Assembly: GCA_015478945.1 (NCBI GenBank)
Contig: JABUQX010038970.1
Coordinates: 7,501-30,000, forward strand
Direction: 5' to 3'
Length of the DNA stretch: 22,500 nucleotides
Source: Trachelipus rathkii
Lineage: Eukaryota > Arthropoda > Malacostraca > Isopoda > Trachelipodidae
Within the stretch, counting starts at the first letter, position 1, and every line of letters begins with the position of its first letter. The notes under the pieces are model-generated. The model was not told where the DNA came from and did no database searches. It worked only from the letters and a program-made list of their open reading frames with translations. Positions 8,276-19,889 of the stretch are shown here, piece by piece. Both the position numbers and the translations under genes were made by a program.

Positions 8276-8899
8276 ATTTCCATAGCAAAGTGAAGACAAA
8301 GTTTGCAATGCCTTATTTTTTTAAACATGGAAACAAAAGTTTCCTGGAAACAAAGTTTCCTATTAATTATCTTTTAAATAAAGTAACTCAAGGTTACCTA
8401 GGATTAACAAAATCCGAAAAACAAATGAAGATTTATTCAGCAAGTAACAAAATCTGCACGTTCGTTGAGATACTCATCTTCTTCGCAAGTTGGTATGAGG
8501 ATGTCACTGTCTTCCCTTAAATTTTACTCCCTACGTTTTCTTGTAATTTGATGTTTGGAGGAGCTCGGGAGAGAGTATCTTCGAGTGAGTCTTATATTTC
8601 TTCTGGGTGTCTTCTGATTGAGTATCTCAATGAAACGTGGCTTTATATACAATATTTGTTGCACTTATGCAAAACATCTGCCTTCGCAAATTTTAGCATA
8701 AGTTTCAACGTAAAAACAAATTTAAAATTTTTTGCGAATAATTATAATTGAGGGTACTACATATGTTTAAAAAAAGTGTATGTAAAAATGTGCATTTCCG
8801 TTTTAAATTTAATAATAATGGTTTTTAAAAGTGATTATATTTAAATAATATTTAATGATATAGTACATACATTTTAAAGTAAAAGTACGCTCCACTTCT
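8276..8899 (+). other. 3' internal noncoding part of the Gypsy element, right of the fold-back insertion
   Basis: Two short open frames (8290-8520 and 8548-8751) lack recognisable motifs, and the first has no ATG at its start. They are most likely chance frames. The region leads without a break into the polypurine tract at 8900. Confidence 0.4.
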
Positions 8900-8910
8900 A
8901 GGGGACGAAG
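8900..8910 (+). promoter_or_regulatory. Polypurine tract before the 3' LTR
   Basis: AGGGGACGAAG is purine except for one C and ends exactly where a TG (8911-8912) opens the sequence that becomes collinear with the 5' LTR. Such a tract primes plus-strand DNA synthesis in LTR retroelements. Confidence 0.65.
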
Positions 8911-9061
8911 TGTATATAGCAAACTATTATTTTGATTTTAAAATTATTTAGTTGGCCTTGTTAAAAGAATTATAGCAAATTGTTTTATCTCACAAAAACG
9001 CTGGAATATATATTAAATATTTTACTTTTTAAAATAAAGTTTGTATTCATAAATTGATATT

Positions 9062-9315
<254 letters not shown>

Positions 9316-10019
9316 TATGTTAAATATAAAGTATCTTTTTATGTAAAATTGTTAAGTAAAGTGTTTTATACTTTGTTTTTGTTTTTGTTTTTAAAATACC
9401 TATTTTATAGAAAAGTTAATCCAACGAAAGGTTTTCTGTTCTAAATTGCATATTTCAAATTTTGTTCTCTTTTTTGGTGTCGGAATTGATAAGCAATTTT
9501 GCTTTTAAGCTCTTTATTTGCATTTAATATTCATATATATACTATATGATGTAAAATAATGTTTATAACGATGTTTTATAGCATTTTTCTCCATATTATG
9601 TACTTTAATTATTAAAAATGGCTTGATTATTGATGATTATCTGTAGCTTCCGATTTGCGCGCGTTAAATATGCCCTATTTTGTCTCTCATAATTGGGGAA
9701 ATATAAAATTAAGAGTACCAAAATCCCAGGTGTGCAAGAGGTTTTATGACGAAGTTGAAAATATGTAATTAAAGTTTAACTTCATGTGCGCGAAGTTGTT
9801 AAATATATTTAAAAGTGTTTTAATAAATTCATTCTACCCAATTCAGCATTCAAGTTTTATTACACCTAGGAGGGAGAGAGAGACCAAGATAACTACTATA
9901 TCAACCGGTAATTCAGAGGAACAAGCAGAAGAAGAAGAACGGATAACTACAAGCCCTCTATAACTACAAAGTCTTGTTAGCTGGGCAAAAAGAAGAAGAA
10001 CTCACAATACTCTCTGCCG

Positions 10020-10215
10020 CGGCCTACAAAGAGGCTCCCCCGCGCTGGCTTACAAAGAAGCCAAGCTTTCCATCAGTTTACAAAGAGGCTCTCCCACTCT
10101 GGCTTAAAAAAACTTTCAGCACTCTCCGCTCCGGACTACAAAGAGGTTCTCATGCTCTGGCTTACAAAGAAGCCGAGCTCATTCGCCAGCAAAGAGGCTG
10201 AGCTCTTCCGCCTAC
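10020..10215 (+). repeat. ACAAAG-loop hairpin repeat series in the 3' LTR
   Basis: GGCCTACAAAGAGGCT (10021-10036), GGCTTACAAAGAAGCC (10047-10062 and again 10159-10174), TTTACAAAGAGGCTC near 10077 and more diverged copies to about 10215. The core loop ACAAAG is flanked by complementary GGCYT/ARGCC arms. The apparent protein in this stretch (repeated YKEA) is a by-product of the repeat. Confidence 0.7.
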
Positions 10216-10326
10216 AGAGTGGCCAAGCTTGCCTCCGTATTCAAACCCCTGGAATGCAGAATTGGTGACTACAACTTTTGAAGTGGAGGAGAAAAAAATA
10301 ACTCTCCCAGCACGCCTGCTACTTCA

Positions 10327-11316
10327 TATATATATAATGTTATTGTAATATTCATTAATATTTAAAATAATTTGTATTTGCATGACGCGTTAAAATTTAT
10401 CATAAATGTTTAAAAATGAAAATTTTCGTTTAATTTCTTCTTTACTAAATAAAAGTTATTTTTGTGCCATCTGCGATTTATAATACAAAATGAAGGTTCA
10501 GATATGACTTTGCTAGCTATTTAATGGATCACGCATGGTAGGGAGGGAGGATGTGTGTAGTTGATTAGAGTTTGATCTAATAATTTATTGATTACTAGAA
10601 ATTTTTTAAGAAAAGATTAAAACATTTAGTAAAGACTTAAAGTATTTTTCATAATTTTATGTAATGTTCATACAAAATAAAACATCTTTTTATTTAATGC
10701 TTATACATGGAACTTACTATTACATTAAATTTATATAAAATTTGTGTTCAAATATGATCCTAAAGCAGTAAAGTTGTAAAGAAGTAGCCCATGGCAGGAT
10801 GAAGAGGGAATGAGATGGGATGTTTTTGGGACTGCTTTACTTCTCTAGGTAAAAAAGTAAAATTTTTAATAAAAATTAATACTTTTTTTTAGTTTAAACA
10901 TAAAATATTTAATGATCTTTTTATTGATGAAACAGATTATATAAAAATAAATAAAATCTTTAAACAAGTAAAAGCTTTAAAAGAATATATAATCAAAATA
11001 TTATAATTTATGCTCAAAGTTTAGAAAATGGGTTAAATGAAAAGAAATTAAAAATATAAATGTATCTGATTGAAAAGAAAATGAAATATACAAATTATTG
11101 TCATAGTTTAAAAACTAATATATTTTATTTATTTATCAAAAGTGTACGATCAACTCTTAGAAGACGGAATGCAAAGCATTACGTTATAGAATAATGAGAA
11201 CCTGTACAGAGAGGAGGGGTGCATGTTATACAATTACTCACTCGAAACTAACAAATTAGTGTTCTTTGGTACATATGCATATAGAAAAACATTTCATTTT
11301 GCTCATTTTATGTTTG
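10327..11316. other. AT-rich intergenic DNA, no gene seen
   Basis: No coding similarity in six frames and no clear repeat structure. A slightly GC-richer patch at 10780-10850 has no recognisable content. Confidence 0.6.
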
Positions 11317-11629
11317 TAGCCTGATTTCAAATCTGACTCAGGCACCGGCTCATTGCATCATATTAAGAACCTTCTTATTCTCTGCCTTCTTCTAATTCTT
11401 TCTTCATCCTTCCTCCATCATTTTTTTCGCATTCTATATGGTTTGTTGTAACATATATCACACAAGTCAAAAGCTAGTCTTGATTCACACTCCACAGTAC
11501 TCTGGCTCACCTCCCCTCCAGCTTCGTTTTGCCTCCACTCAGGAGTCGGTCAGACTCCTTCTCGGACTCCGATTCCTTCATCAGCTGTGTAATCTGTAGT
11601 TTATTTTTTCTTTTTTCCTTCTGGTATAA

Positions 11630-11659
11630 CCTCAAGTGGGCTCTCAGACACCCTTGAGG
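11630..11659 (+). other. Hairpin, copy 1 of tandem repeat
   Basis: CCTCAAG (11630-11636) and CTTGAGG (11653-11659) are perfect complements around a 16-base loop. See the related hairpin at 11889-11922. Confidence 0.6.
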
Positions 11660-11888
11660 GTTCTGAAACCAATAAAATCAAGCTCTATGGGTTCGTAAAC
11701 ATAGGAAAAGACGCCTTACTCGGTCTATTATATGACTGCAGCTAGATTTCAATTCTGGCTCTGGCTATGGCTCCTGTGCAGTACCCCGCATCGTGTGCCT
11801 TCTCCATCTCCAACTTCTTCTTATTCCTTCATTCTTTCTCCATCTTCTCTTATGCATTCCATGCATTTCTTCTTTTCTCTTCTGGAAA

Positions 11889-11922
11889 CCCCCTAAGTGG
11901 GGTCTTCAGACACCCTTGGGGG
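11889..11922 (+). other. Hairpin, copy 2 of tandem repeat
   Basis: CCCCCTAAG (11889-11897) pairs with CTTGGGGG (11915-11922) with one bulged T. Compared with copy 1, stem bases changed on both sides (T to C on the left, A to G on the right), so pairing is kept. Confidence 0.6.
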
Positions 11923-12281
11923 TTCTGAAACTCTCAAAATCAAGTTCTTTGGGTTCTTTAACATAGAGAAAGATATTTTACTCTGGATATTTTGTTTGTA
12001 ACCAATTCAGCTCTGGTTCCGGCTCCGAAGCCGCTCCGTAATCCTGCAAAGGGGCCAGCTCAGGCTCCGAGCTCTTTTCTGACTCTGAATCTTTCGCTGA
12101 AGACTGTCAGCCAATTATTTTTCCCCTAGCTAAGGGCATATCCAAGTTAAAGAAATCAGCAACCAATTGCAGAGGGTGCAGTGTTGTGAAACCTCAGCTC
12201 TGCCACGTTGACACTACCAGCTATATGCTAGCCAAGTTTGAAACCTATTCAATATTTAAATCCCTTTCAAGTAGGAAGGGG

Positions 12282-12323
<42 letters not shown>

Positions 12324-12327
12324 TATA

Positions 12328-12382
<55 letters not shown>

Positions 12383-12390
12383 TATATAAC
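12282..12390. repeat. (TA)n microsatellite
   Basis: Nearly pure TA with two or three single-base interruptions. The open frame across it (poly Y/I) is a repeat artefact. Confidence 0.95.
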
Positions 12391-12540
12391 TATAATATGC
12401 ACTTCATATACAGTACTTAAGTTCGAAAAGAAGAAAAAAATTTAAATTGGAGAAAAAATTTCTGAAAGTGAGATAACAGCATGTAATAAGCTCCACTCAG
12501 TTAATCTTTAAATCGTTAATTTGATTCTAAGTATCTTACT

Positions 12541-12650
12541 GCCACTTTAGCTCAGTGGCAGCGTCCTTGACTCTCATTCAAGAAACCTTCTCAGTCTCTG
12601 ACTACTTCTGATCCTTTCTTCATCCTTCCTCCATGGTTCAATTCCATCTT
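12541..12650 (+). tRNA. tRNA-like pseudogene or tRNA-derived SINE head, with insertion before the T arm
   Basis: Begins GCCACTTTAGCTCAGTGGCA, with a good internal A box (TAGCTCAGTGG). CTTGA-CTCTCAT-TCAAG (12567-12583) is a perfect 5-bp anticodon stem with a 7-base loop, whose anticodon position reads CTC. ATGG-TTCAATT-CCAT (12633-12647) is a T arm, overlapping a B box GGTTCAATTCC (12635-12645). Between anticodon arm and T arm lie about 50 pyrimidine-rich bases instead of a normal 4-20 base variable region. The D stem is imperfect and the 3' acceptor strand does not pair with GCCACTT, so this is not a functional tRNA. The extra segment is related to the repeats at 11380-11420. Confidence 0.55.
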
Positions 12651-12729
12651 CGGAAAGTTTTGCTCTATAACATTTAAAGCTAAAACTAATTTAAAATAAA
12701 ATAGAAATGAAAATAAAAATATTTAAGGA

Positions 12730-12732
<3 letters not shown>

Positions 12733-12816
<84 letters not shown>
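12733..12816. repeat. (TA)n microsatellite
   Basis: TA repeat with one phase break near 12777. The minus-strand open frame over it is a repeat artefact. Confidence 0.95.
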
Positions 12817-12819
<3 letters not shown>

Positions 12820-12828
12820 TGGGTTTGT

Positions 12829-13080
12829 GTGTGTGCTCAACAGCAGCAAAGAACAACAACTAAACCAAACAATAGACAAGAGAAACAAAAATATGACGTC
12901 CCCCAATATGATGACGTCATTCATAGGCTCTCGTTGGCCCTCTGTAACGTTATAGAAATACGGCTTTCTTATTGGTTATCCCTTTTTGCATCTGTCACTA
13001 CTATCGGCAACATTATCAAGACCCAGTTCAGAAGCCGCCGCAGAACCTGCTGCTGCTTTGTTTCTCTGAAAAATAAAAAT
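12829..13080. promoter_or_regulatory. Promoter-like patch with CRE and CCAAT motifs
   Basis: A GC-richer island beside (TA)n contains a perfect palindromic CRE TGACGTCA (12912-12919), a second near-CRE TGACGTC (12894-12900) 18 bases upstream, and an inverted CCAAT box ATTGG (12971-12975). In animal promoters these elements often cluster within about 100 bases of a start site. No TATA box or initiator could be assigned, and no coding exon follows on either strand, so direction and target gene are unknown. Confidence 0.35.
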
Positions 13081-13374
13081 CGGAAGAAAAATTTTAATGA
13101 TTTTTTATTTGCTTTTTCATGAAACATTATTTCATAACAATTTATGTCATAAATAAAGGCAGTTAGTAGAATTATTTGTATTGTATTAAAAATCAAAGAA
13201 ATATTAGTATCCAAACCCAAAAATCATGCTACTAGAAAATAAGTAATCTGTCAACATTTCCATGTAATACTCAATGCTTGAATATATTATGAGCTGTCAT
13301 TTAAAACCTTTGACTTAAATTAACATCACATAAAGCCTCTAATTCATAAAGTTCCTCAGAACAATTTCTTTAGT

Positions 13375-13592
13375 GTTATTATGCTGCCCAACAAACATTA
13401 CACATCAAATTATGCTAATATCAGAATTTTGCTAAGCTATTTCTATAGTGTTATTATGCTGCCTAACAAACATTACACATCTAATTATGCTAATATCAGC
13501 ATTTTTCTAAGCTATTTCTATAGTGTTATTATGCTGCCTAACAAATATTACACATCTATTTATGATAATAGAAGCATTTTGCTAAGCTAGTT
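13375..13592 (+). repeat. 75-bp tandem repeat, three copies
   Basis: Copies begin GTTATTATGCTGCC at 13375, 13450 and 13525, with exactly 75 bases between starts and few substitutions in the first two. Because 75 is a multiple of three, a 69-codon open frame (13381-13590) with a 25-residue repeated unit appears; it has no other coding support. Confidence 0.93.
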
Positions 13593-13599
13593 TGCGTAA

Positions 13600-14460
13600 C
13601 ATGCTTCTATTTAATATTTAGTAAATAATAAAATCAATACAGTATTTTAATTGTTAAAGGGCTTCTTTTGAAAAACTGCAGGTTAGGTAAAGTTAAAGTT
13701 TTAACCTCCAATAAATTTGAATAGTAATCATTGACCGTCAAAAAAATACTTTCCTTTTAAAAAGATATTTTCCTACATGAACAGTCATAGATTTTCCTCT
13801 TCATGCAAATATAAATATAAAATAAAGTTTTCCGTAGGCTCAAAATGTTGCCAAAATTTTCCAAATTACTACTTTAAAATTTAACATTAAAAATGAAAAT
13901 AAAATAATCAAATACAATTAAAGTATAAATTTAATGTTTTTGTAAATTATTTGTCTAAGAAACCTAAAAAAATACACATATAATAATCCTTAGCGAGTAA
14001 GTAAATCCTTAAATAAGGGTAATAATAAAATTCATAAAAAAATTAACTGAATAATTGTTATCCATAACAGTGCACAATTCAAAGTTGTTATAAGTAGGTT
14101 TCTCTGAAAGAATAACATTATTATATTGAAGTACATATTCTAAAGTAATTTACAAATATTTTATTATTATGCAACTGCTCGAGAATTTATTACAATTAGG
14201 ATATCTTATGTTAGTTTAGGTATAGTAGTAATATTATATCTTTATTAAATTTTTCCAAAGTATATTTAAGAGAAAACGTATTGGGTTATTGCAAAAAGAT
14301 ATTACCATTCTACAAGTTTGTAAATTAATTTAATATAACCTATATCATAAAAACTTCTTCATAAATAAATATTTTGAAAAACATTTAAGATTTAGTGATA
14401 ACAAAAAATTAACCATGGATTTCTTAATTTCTCGTAGTTCAATTTAGTAAAACTTTTTTA
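13600..14460. other. AT-rich intergenic DNA, no gene seen
   Basis: Low-complexity AT-rich sequence with short A and T runs; no coding similarity on either strand. Confidence 0.6.
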
Positions 14461-15140
14461 AACTAGTGGTAATCTTCTCACATTTAAAGTTGACGTGTAT
14501 GCTCCCGATACGTGGCAGATATGGCAACTAGATATTAAATCCTGTGAGAGTTGTCTGTCTTATTAGACTGTATGCGACTTGTTTTCTGCTTGTCACTGCT
14601 CCTAAAGTTGCAAAGAGGGCTCCATTAGTCTTGCCTTCGCCCGTTTCTCTCAATTCACATCCTTTTGCTTTTCAATTAATACGTTTTCCTACTTGTTGTG
14701 TGTCCGCGTTGGCCTCTTTATGGCTTCAACTTGTTTTGTAGATTCTTACTAGGCAGTGAACTGCTTCTCGGTGCAAACAAATAAATCTGAATTTTCCGCG
14801 GACATTAACATCTGGAGATGAAGCGCTGCCCTCAAGTTCTCTCTTCTCGGAAGCATGAGAGGAAACCACAAGTTCAATGTGTCATGCCAATCTGGGCGGA
14901 AGACCGCTTGCGACCGTGTGTGTTTAGCACCTCCGCACGACTGGCGTCCCGACACAATTGCGCGAGAAGAGAATGAAACACATGTGAAGTAACTCTTCTA
15001 CAGGGTGCTCATACGAGAGTTACAGACGTTTTCGAGAGGAGACACCAAGGGAGCGAGAACGACTGAGGACGTGAAGCACAACTTATCATGAGGGACGAGT
15101 TTAGCTTTAGTGCCTGTACTAAATTCACATGCCGCCTTGC
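14461..15140. other. GC-richer island, function unknown
   Basis: About 680 bases with markedly higher GC content than both flanks. CG dinucleotides are frequent between 14790 and 15070 (CCGCGG, TTGCGCGAG, GAACGACTGAGG). A minus-strand frame (14955-14749) and a plus frame (14544-14741) are open but begin at non-ATG codons and match nothing I recognise. It could be an exon, untranslated region, promoter or another old repeat. Confidence 0.35.
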
Positions 15141-15894
15141 TCTACCGGGCAGTATGTTAGAGATGGGTGTAATAGACTAATCAAAAAAGGAAAAGGAAAA
15201 AAAATCATTTTTTGAGTAAAAAGAAAAATTTTCAAAAGAAACAACTTCACTCAGCAATCAACACATAATTTGGACAACCTACGGATTGAAAATGCACATT
15301 ATTAATATTATAAATAACGTCCGGAATATTTTAATTATTGATTTGATTTATTATCTTTTTTTCATGCCCTAGTTATATACCTTCCGTAGATTCATGGTAA
15401 GGATACAGAAAACTGGGAAAAGAATAACTCCGAAAGCTGAGCTGAAAGATAAAAATAGTTTCATAAATTTTTTCCACTTATGCGAGATATAAGTTTAAAT
15501 GCTAAAATAAAGTATATATAATATGTATAAAGTTTGAAAACAGGTAATTTCATTTACTTTCAAAAAGTTTTAATTAGATAACATCTATGTATCTATACTG
15601 TTTAAATTGCAAATAAAGATATTCTACGTAAGTTTGTTAAGATATATTATAAAGAACTTTTCCATATGTTAATTATTCTTTTGTGAAGATCAGATTCAAT
15701 AAGGTTTTGAAAATAATAATAATATTCTATCTACTAACATATTTGACGTATTTAACGTAGTTTATTTACCCTACTTTTTTTAACTATGCTTACTCAATTT
15801 TAATAATAAGTCTTATATCTCGATTAAGCGAAGAAGAATCTATCAATTTATGAGAATTTTGTATTAGTGGCATGTTGTACATTTGACATGTCAA
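15141..15894. other. AT-rich intergenic DNA, no gene seen
   Basis: No coding similarity. Contains one 12-bp perfect palindrome, TTGACATGTCAA, at 15883-15894 near its right end. Confidence 0.6.
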
Positions 15895-16345
15895 CTGTCC
15901 CTTACGTTTTGTCTCCGGTTTGTGCGTTTTGTCTCACTATACTACACATTTCACTATCGGTGGTCGGTACTCTGCGATTATACTCCGTATTACTCTCGAT
16001 TTGCTCTAGAATCTTAAAGATGTATGCGTGGAACTCTTTTTCATAGAGAGGACACATTATTCAATTATTAACCTACGAAGAAACACCTCTCTGTGTTTCG
16101 AAGATGGGAGGAGACATTTATACTAATTGTGTGTATGGAGGAGCGGGGGTTCTCCGCCCCTGCACACCACAGGATTATCGTGGAGTATAAAGACAGGAGG
16201 GGCCAGCTCAGGTATTTATGGAAACCGGCGATCCGATCCGCCGAGAGGAAAAATACTCAGTGGCTATGTTGCTTTTCCACAGTGTGGCTCGTATGACCTT
16301 ACCTTCAATGCCCACTTTATGCCGGATGGAAAACAAGAAAAATAG
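15895..16345. other. GC-richer island with short open frames
   Basis: Two overlapping plus-strand frames (16093-16296 and 16127-16345) are open, but their upstream ends lack ATG and neither translation is familiar. The frame from the ATG at 16104 closes after 28 codons. The stretch 16130-16330 is the most GC-rich part. Possibly an exon or an old repeat; no splice signals could be assigned with confidence. Confidence 0.3.
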
Positions 16346-19300
16346 GAACACCATAAATCTCATGTGTATAATATAGGAAAATCAAATAAAGTTTTCAATA
16401 AATAAATTATAGGCATCTACGTATAAAAGCTCAACAGATTAAAAGTTACATTATTAAAATTTAAAATATCGAATATTACTAGCATTAAATTTAAACTAAT
16501 TTTTTTTTATCGAGGATTTCGACATGGCCCGTTTAAATTTGTAGATTCCTGGTTTGCGACTATGAAAAACAAATGAGTATGAAGCAGAAAGCGAGCAGAA
16601 TAATAGAAAAAAGTTTCAAAATTTCACTCAACCCCTTACGAGCGATGTTAGTGCAAAAAAGATACCTATGTAAGTTTGGAAGGGTAATTCATCAACTTTT
16701 TCCAATAATATTAAGTTATAATCAGCATTTGTGTATTGTTATTTCGTATATCTCAGCAAAAGGATAATCTACGTTATAATAAGTTTGAAGGTAAATGATT
16801 ATTTAAAGAGACTTTCCTCAAGTATAATATTATTTGTAACAAATCATTTAAGTTTATTAAATAAATAATTCTCAATGTCAGAGATTCTTTTCCGTAGTTC
16901 AATTTGGCAACTTTTCTTAAACTAGGTATCTCAATTTAAAGGTTTAATCGGCGAAAGCAGAAATCTTCATTTTACATTTAATTATTGCTTCGTGTAATTT
17001 GACCATTTAAGTCAAATAGTTTGTTTTTCTTTTCCCATCAATTCCACCACCATGGACTAGTGTTTATTGTGTGTCTCTTCCTCTGTCTTCCTAACCATCA
17101 TGTTTAACGCCCCACATCTTATCTTTTATATTCTACCGTTTTTGATATCTTCTTTCAATATACATTTATGTGTAATTTTTACTTTGTATGTGCACCCCTT
17201 TTTCCTACTACATTCTCTTCATTCCATATGTGATGAATGAGTTCCTGAACACACACTCGATAATATTTGCTCTGAATGTTCCGTGCATGTAGAGCTGTGT
17301 CGTCAAAGGTGTGTATTTGTGTATGGAATTGTTTCTTATATTTGCACTTGTTTTAATAATTTTTTCTAGTTCATTATTATTTTGCTAGTATTCTTGTGTG
17401 TGAGGTTAAATATACATTTCTCAGCGCACTTACTCAGTGCTTTCTCAGTTATCACATCAAGTTTCTCGTCACAGCTAGATAAAGAAATGGAACTATTAAG
17501 TCTCCTAGTCATCGTAAAAATAAGTGTTAACTCGCATATTAGTGATAACGCATACACTCAGTGACAGCTTTATGTAAGTATTTTTGACACCCCCAGTTGT
17601 AGTTTTACCACCACCTCTGTGATTAGGATACATCAATTATTCATTTTAAATAAACTCTTTAAATCACCTTGTTGATTATCTATCTAACATTCATTATAAT
17701 TTTCTTCCTTTCTTCTCGATGGCCCATTCTTACCTTTTGTTCAAGAATTTCATGGAAGTGGAAGAATCAACAAAGATAGAAATAAATTCTCATTACGTGT
17801 TCTATGAAACAAGCAGAAAAAAAAAGATTCAATCATTCTTACCCCACTTAACTACGCGAGGTTGGTTATACGCATAAAATATGATATTTAACATTCATAT
17901 CAAATTTGGAAAGTGATTGAACGAATTTTGATTAAACTATTATATTCAGTTTATTTAATTACAGATAAAACATTGTTTCTGTTTAATTATCAATCTACAT
18001 GTACAAAGATGTTCATATCTTTCGTCAATGTTATTATGAGCGAGAGCTTATTACGTCTTTGATAGAAACTTGTCTATAAAGCTCATTAATCGACTATAGT
18101 AATATCACATTCAAGGGGTTAATTATGAAATAAAAATTCGTCAGAGATTCCCGTTAATTCCGCATCAAGTCATCACATCTTTTGGCAACTCATCTTCCAT
18201 TAACTGTAGAGTACTATCTCAAATTAAGACGATGGAGCGAAGTCGCTTAAATTATGCGGGTGTGTTGCCCTGAAGTAGAGAACAGCAGCTAGTGAGTATA
18301 CCTTCCGCCATGTTTTCTTATAATTATCGTGCTCACTTATTTTAAAAGTTATCACTTGACTTGTATCATATTGTGGCGCTAACCGATTTGTCTACTTTTG
18401 TATCATCTATCAGTTCATACATTTCCAGTTACGCTCTATGTACTGAGTTCTCAACCTTCCCACGTGCTTTCCACTGTTTCTTTACCTGCTTCTAATTTGT
18501 ATAATGTAGCTCTTTTTATACTACGACTGAAACCATTTTTATCACCATTTATTTAGTGAAATTTTAACATATTAATTTATTGAGTACTTTATTTATATTA
18601 TAACATCTTTTTTACATAATATACACGCAGAATGGAGCCACCTTTTAAAGCCTCCTTACACGCTCTATCTCGATACAGAAGTTGTTCTCTCACCACAATT
18701 AACTAGCAGTATTGGCTGGAAGTAAGCGTGCATAGAAAATAGGATATATTTTTGTTTTTTTTATATATCTTTTTTTATTTAATGTGTTATTTATTTTTTA
18801 CGGCGTTAACTAACACCACAATTTTGTTTCTCTCTTACAGAGAATGTCACATTAGCCATGACTAATAAAGCATATTAACAAACTAACTAAGGGGGAGGGT
18901 GGACTATATATCACTATCACAGAAGGATTAAGACTCCCCCAAGAAGAGAGGTTGAATAGTTTAGTAATTTAGGCTAGAACACAGGTAATAAGGATGAAAA
19001 CAAAAATACCGAAAGGGAGCAGAATATATTAGTCGAGATGATCCGAGAATGATAAAGAAATAATAGCTGTTTTTAGCTTTAGTTTTTAATATTCATGTTA
19101 CGAATAAAGGAACAAAGGTAAATAACTAATTATCGTGAATAAAAGAAAAAATAATTATTCAAAAAGGCAATTTGTGCCTGAACAAATAAATAAATGAATA
19201 AACTAATGAAAATTAGATTTAATTTAAAAAGTTCGTGAAATATTCTCAATCTCATATCAAAAAAATTAATTTCCCTTTCGTGGTACTACTCTACCGTATA

Positions 19301-19889
19301 CACCTTCAGTAGTTTATCATGTAACAAAGAATAATAAGAAAATAGAATTAAAAGGTTGACCATATAATTTTGCGTACTAAAAGTAAAAAAAATTCATAAA
19401 TTTCATTCTATACACTTACACTCTCGAAGTTGATATAGCAATAAATGATATTTGTATGTATATAATTAATTTATAAGATAAATTAATTCATATAATAACT
19501 ATCCAAGGACATATTATTTATTATCGAATACATTGTATCTGTTATTACTAAAAAGATATCTATGTCATGTATATTATTAGTTAAGTCATAGTTTTTCATA
19601 ATGAACTTTTTATATAAGTTTTATTTTTAGAAACAGTTTAGAGTACGTAATATGAAATAATATAAAAATTTCACTCATGTAATCTCACTAAGATTCCTTT
19701 TCGTCCTTCTAGTTTTTATTCAATTTTAAGTACAAACTTATTTCTTATATAGGTATATTTATCTCTCTCAATTAATTAATCAAGTGAATCGTTAATTACC
19801 ATCTATATTAATGATATCAGCGCAGAGAGAACCCTTTTTTAATCCAGCTTTTTTACTATAATTAGGTTCGGGAGAGCATTGAAAATGGT
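16346..19889. other. Long AT-rich intergenic stretch, no gene seen
   Basis: No recognisable coding segment on either strand. Weak splice-like signals occur, such as a pyrimidine tract followed by CAG (TTTCTCTCTTACAG at 18827-18840), but no open exon is attached to them. No long repeats were noticed. Confidence 0.5.

Larger units (their letters stand above)
11317..12060 (+). repeat. Diverged tandem repeat family, about 2.5 copies
   Basis: Blocks recur in order: a CTCTGGCTCYGGCT-type segment (near 11325, 11740 and 12010), a pyrimidine-rich TTCTTTCTCCATC segment (near 11395 and 11835), and a segment with TCAGACACCCTTG plus GGTTCTGAAA plus AAAATCAAG (11630-11700 and 11889-11950). The last recurs with a spacing of 262 bases. 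Copies are strongly diverged and spacing varies. The pyrimidine segment also occurs inside the tRNA-like sequence at 12541-12650. Family unknown to me; no coding potential. Confidence 0.6.

Noticed and set aside
8290..8751. Two short genes right of the fold-back element
   Set aside because: The first lacks an ATG, neither has recognisable motifs, and both lie within the Gypsy internal region before its polypurine tract.
9974..10201. Open frame with repeated YKEA peptide
   Set aside because: It is the translation of the ACAAAG hairpin sub-repeats in the 3' LTR. The 5' LTR copy does not keep the same frame.
12238..12420. Open frame of Tyr/Ile repeats
   Set aside because: Artefact of a (TA)n microsatellite. 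The same applies to frames at 2213-2395, 12691-12924 and 20802-20990.
13381..13590. A 69-residue repeat protein
   Set aside because: It is explained entirely by the 75-bp tandem repeat; no upstream regulatory or coding context.
17050..17061. Strong Kozak context ACCACCATGG
   Set aside because: The frame stops after two codons (ATG GAC TAG) and no coding sequence follows.
18625..18725. Possible small exon with AG before an ATG and GTAAG after
   Set aside because: The frame from ATG 18632 closes after 24 codons, before the donor-like site, and no partner exon is visible.
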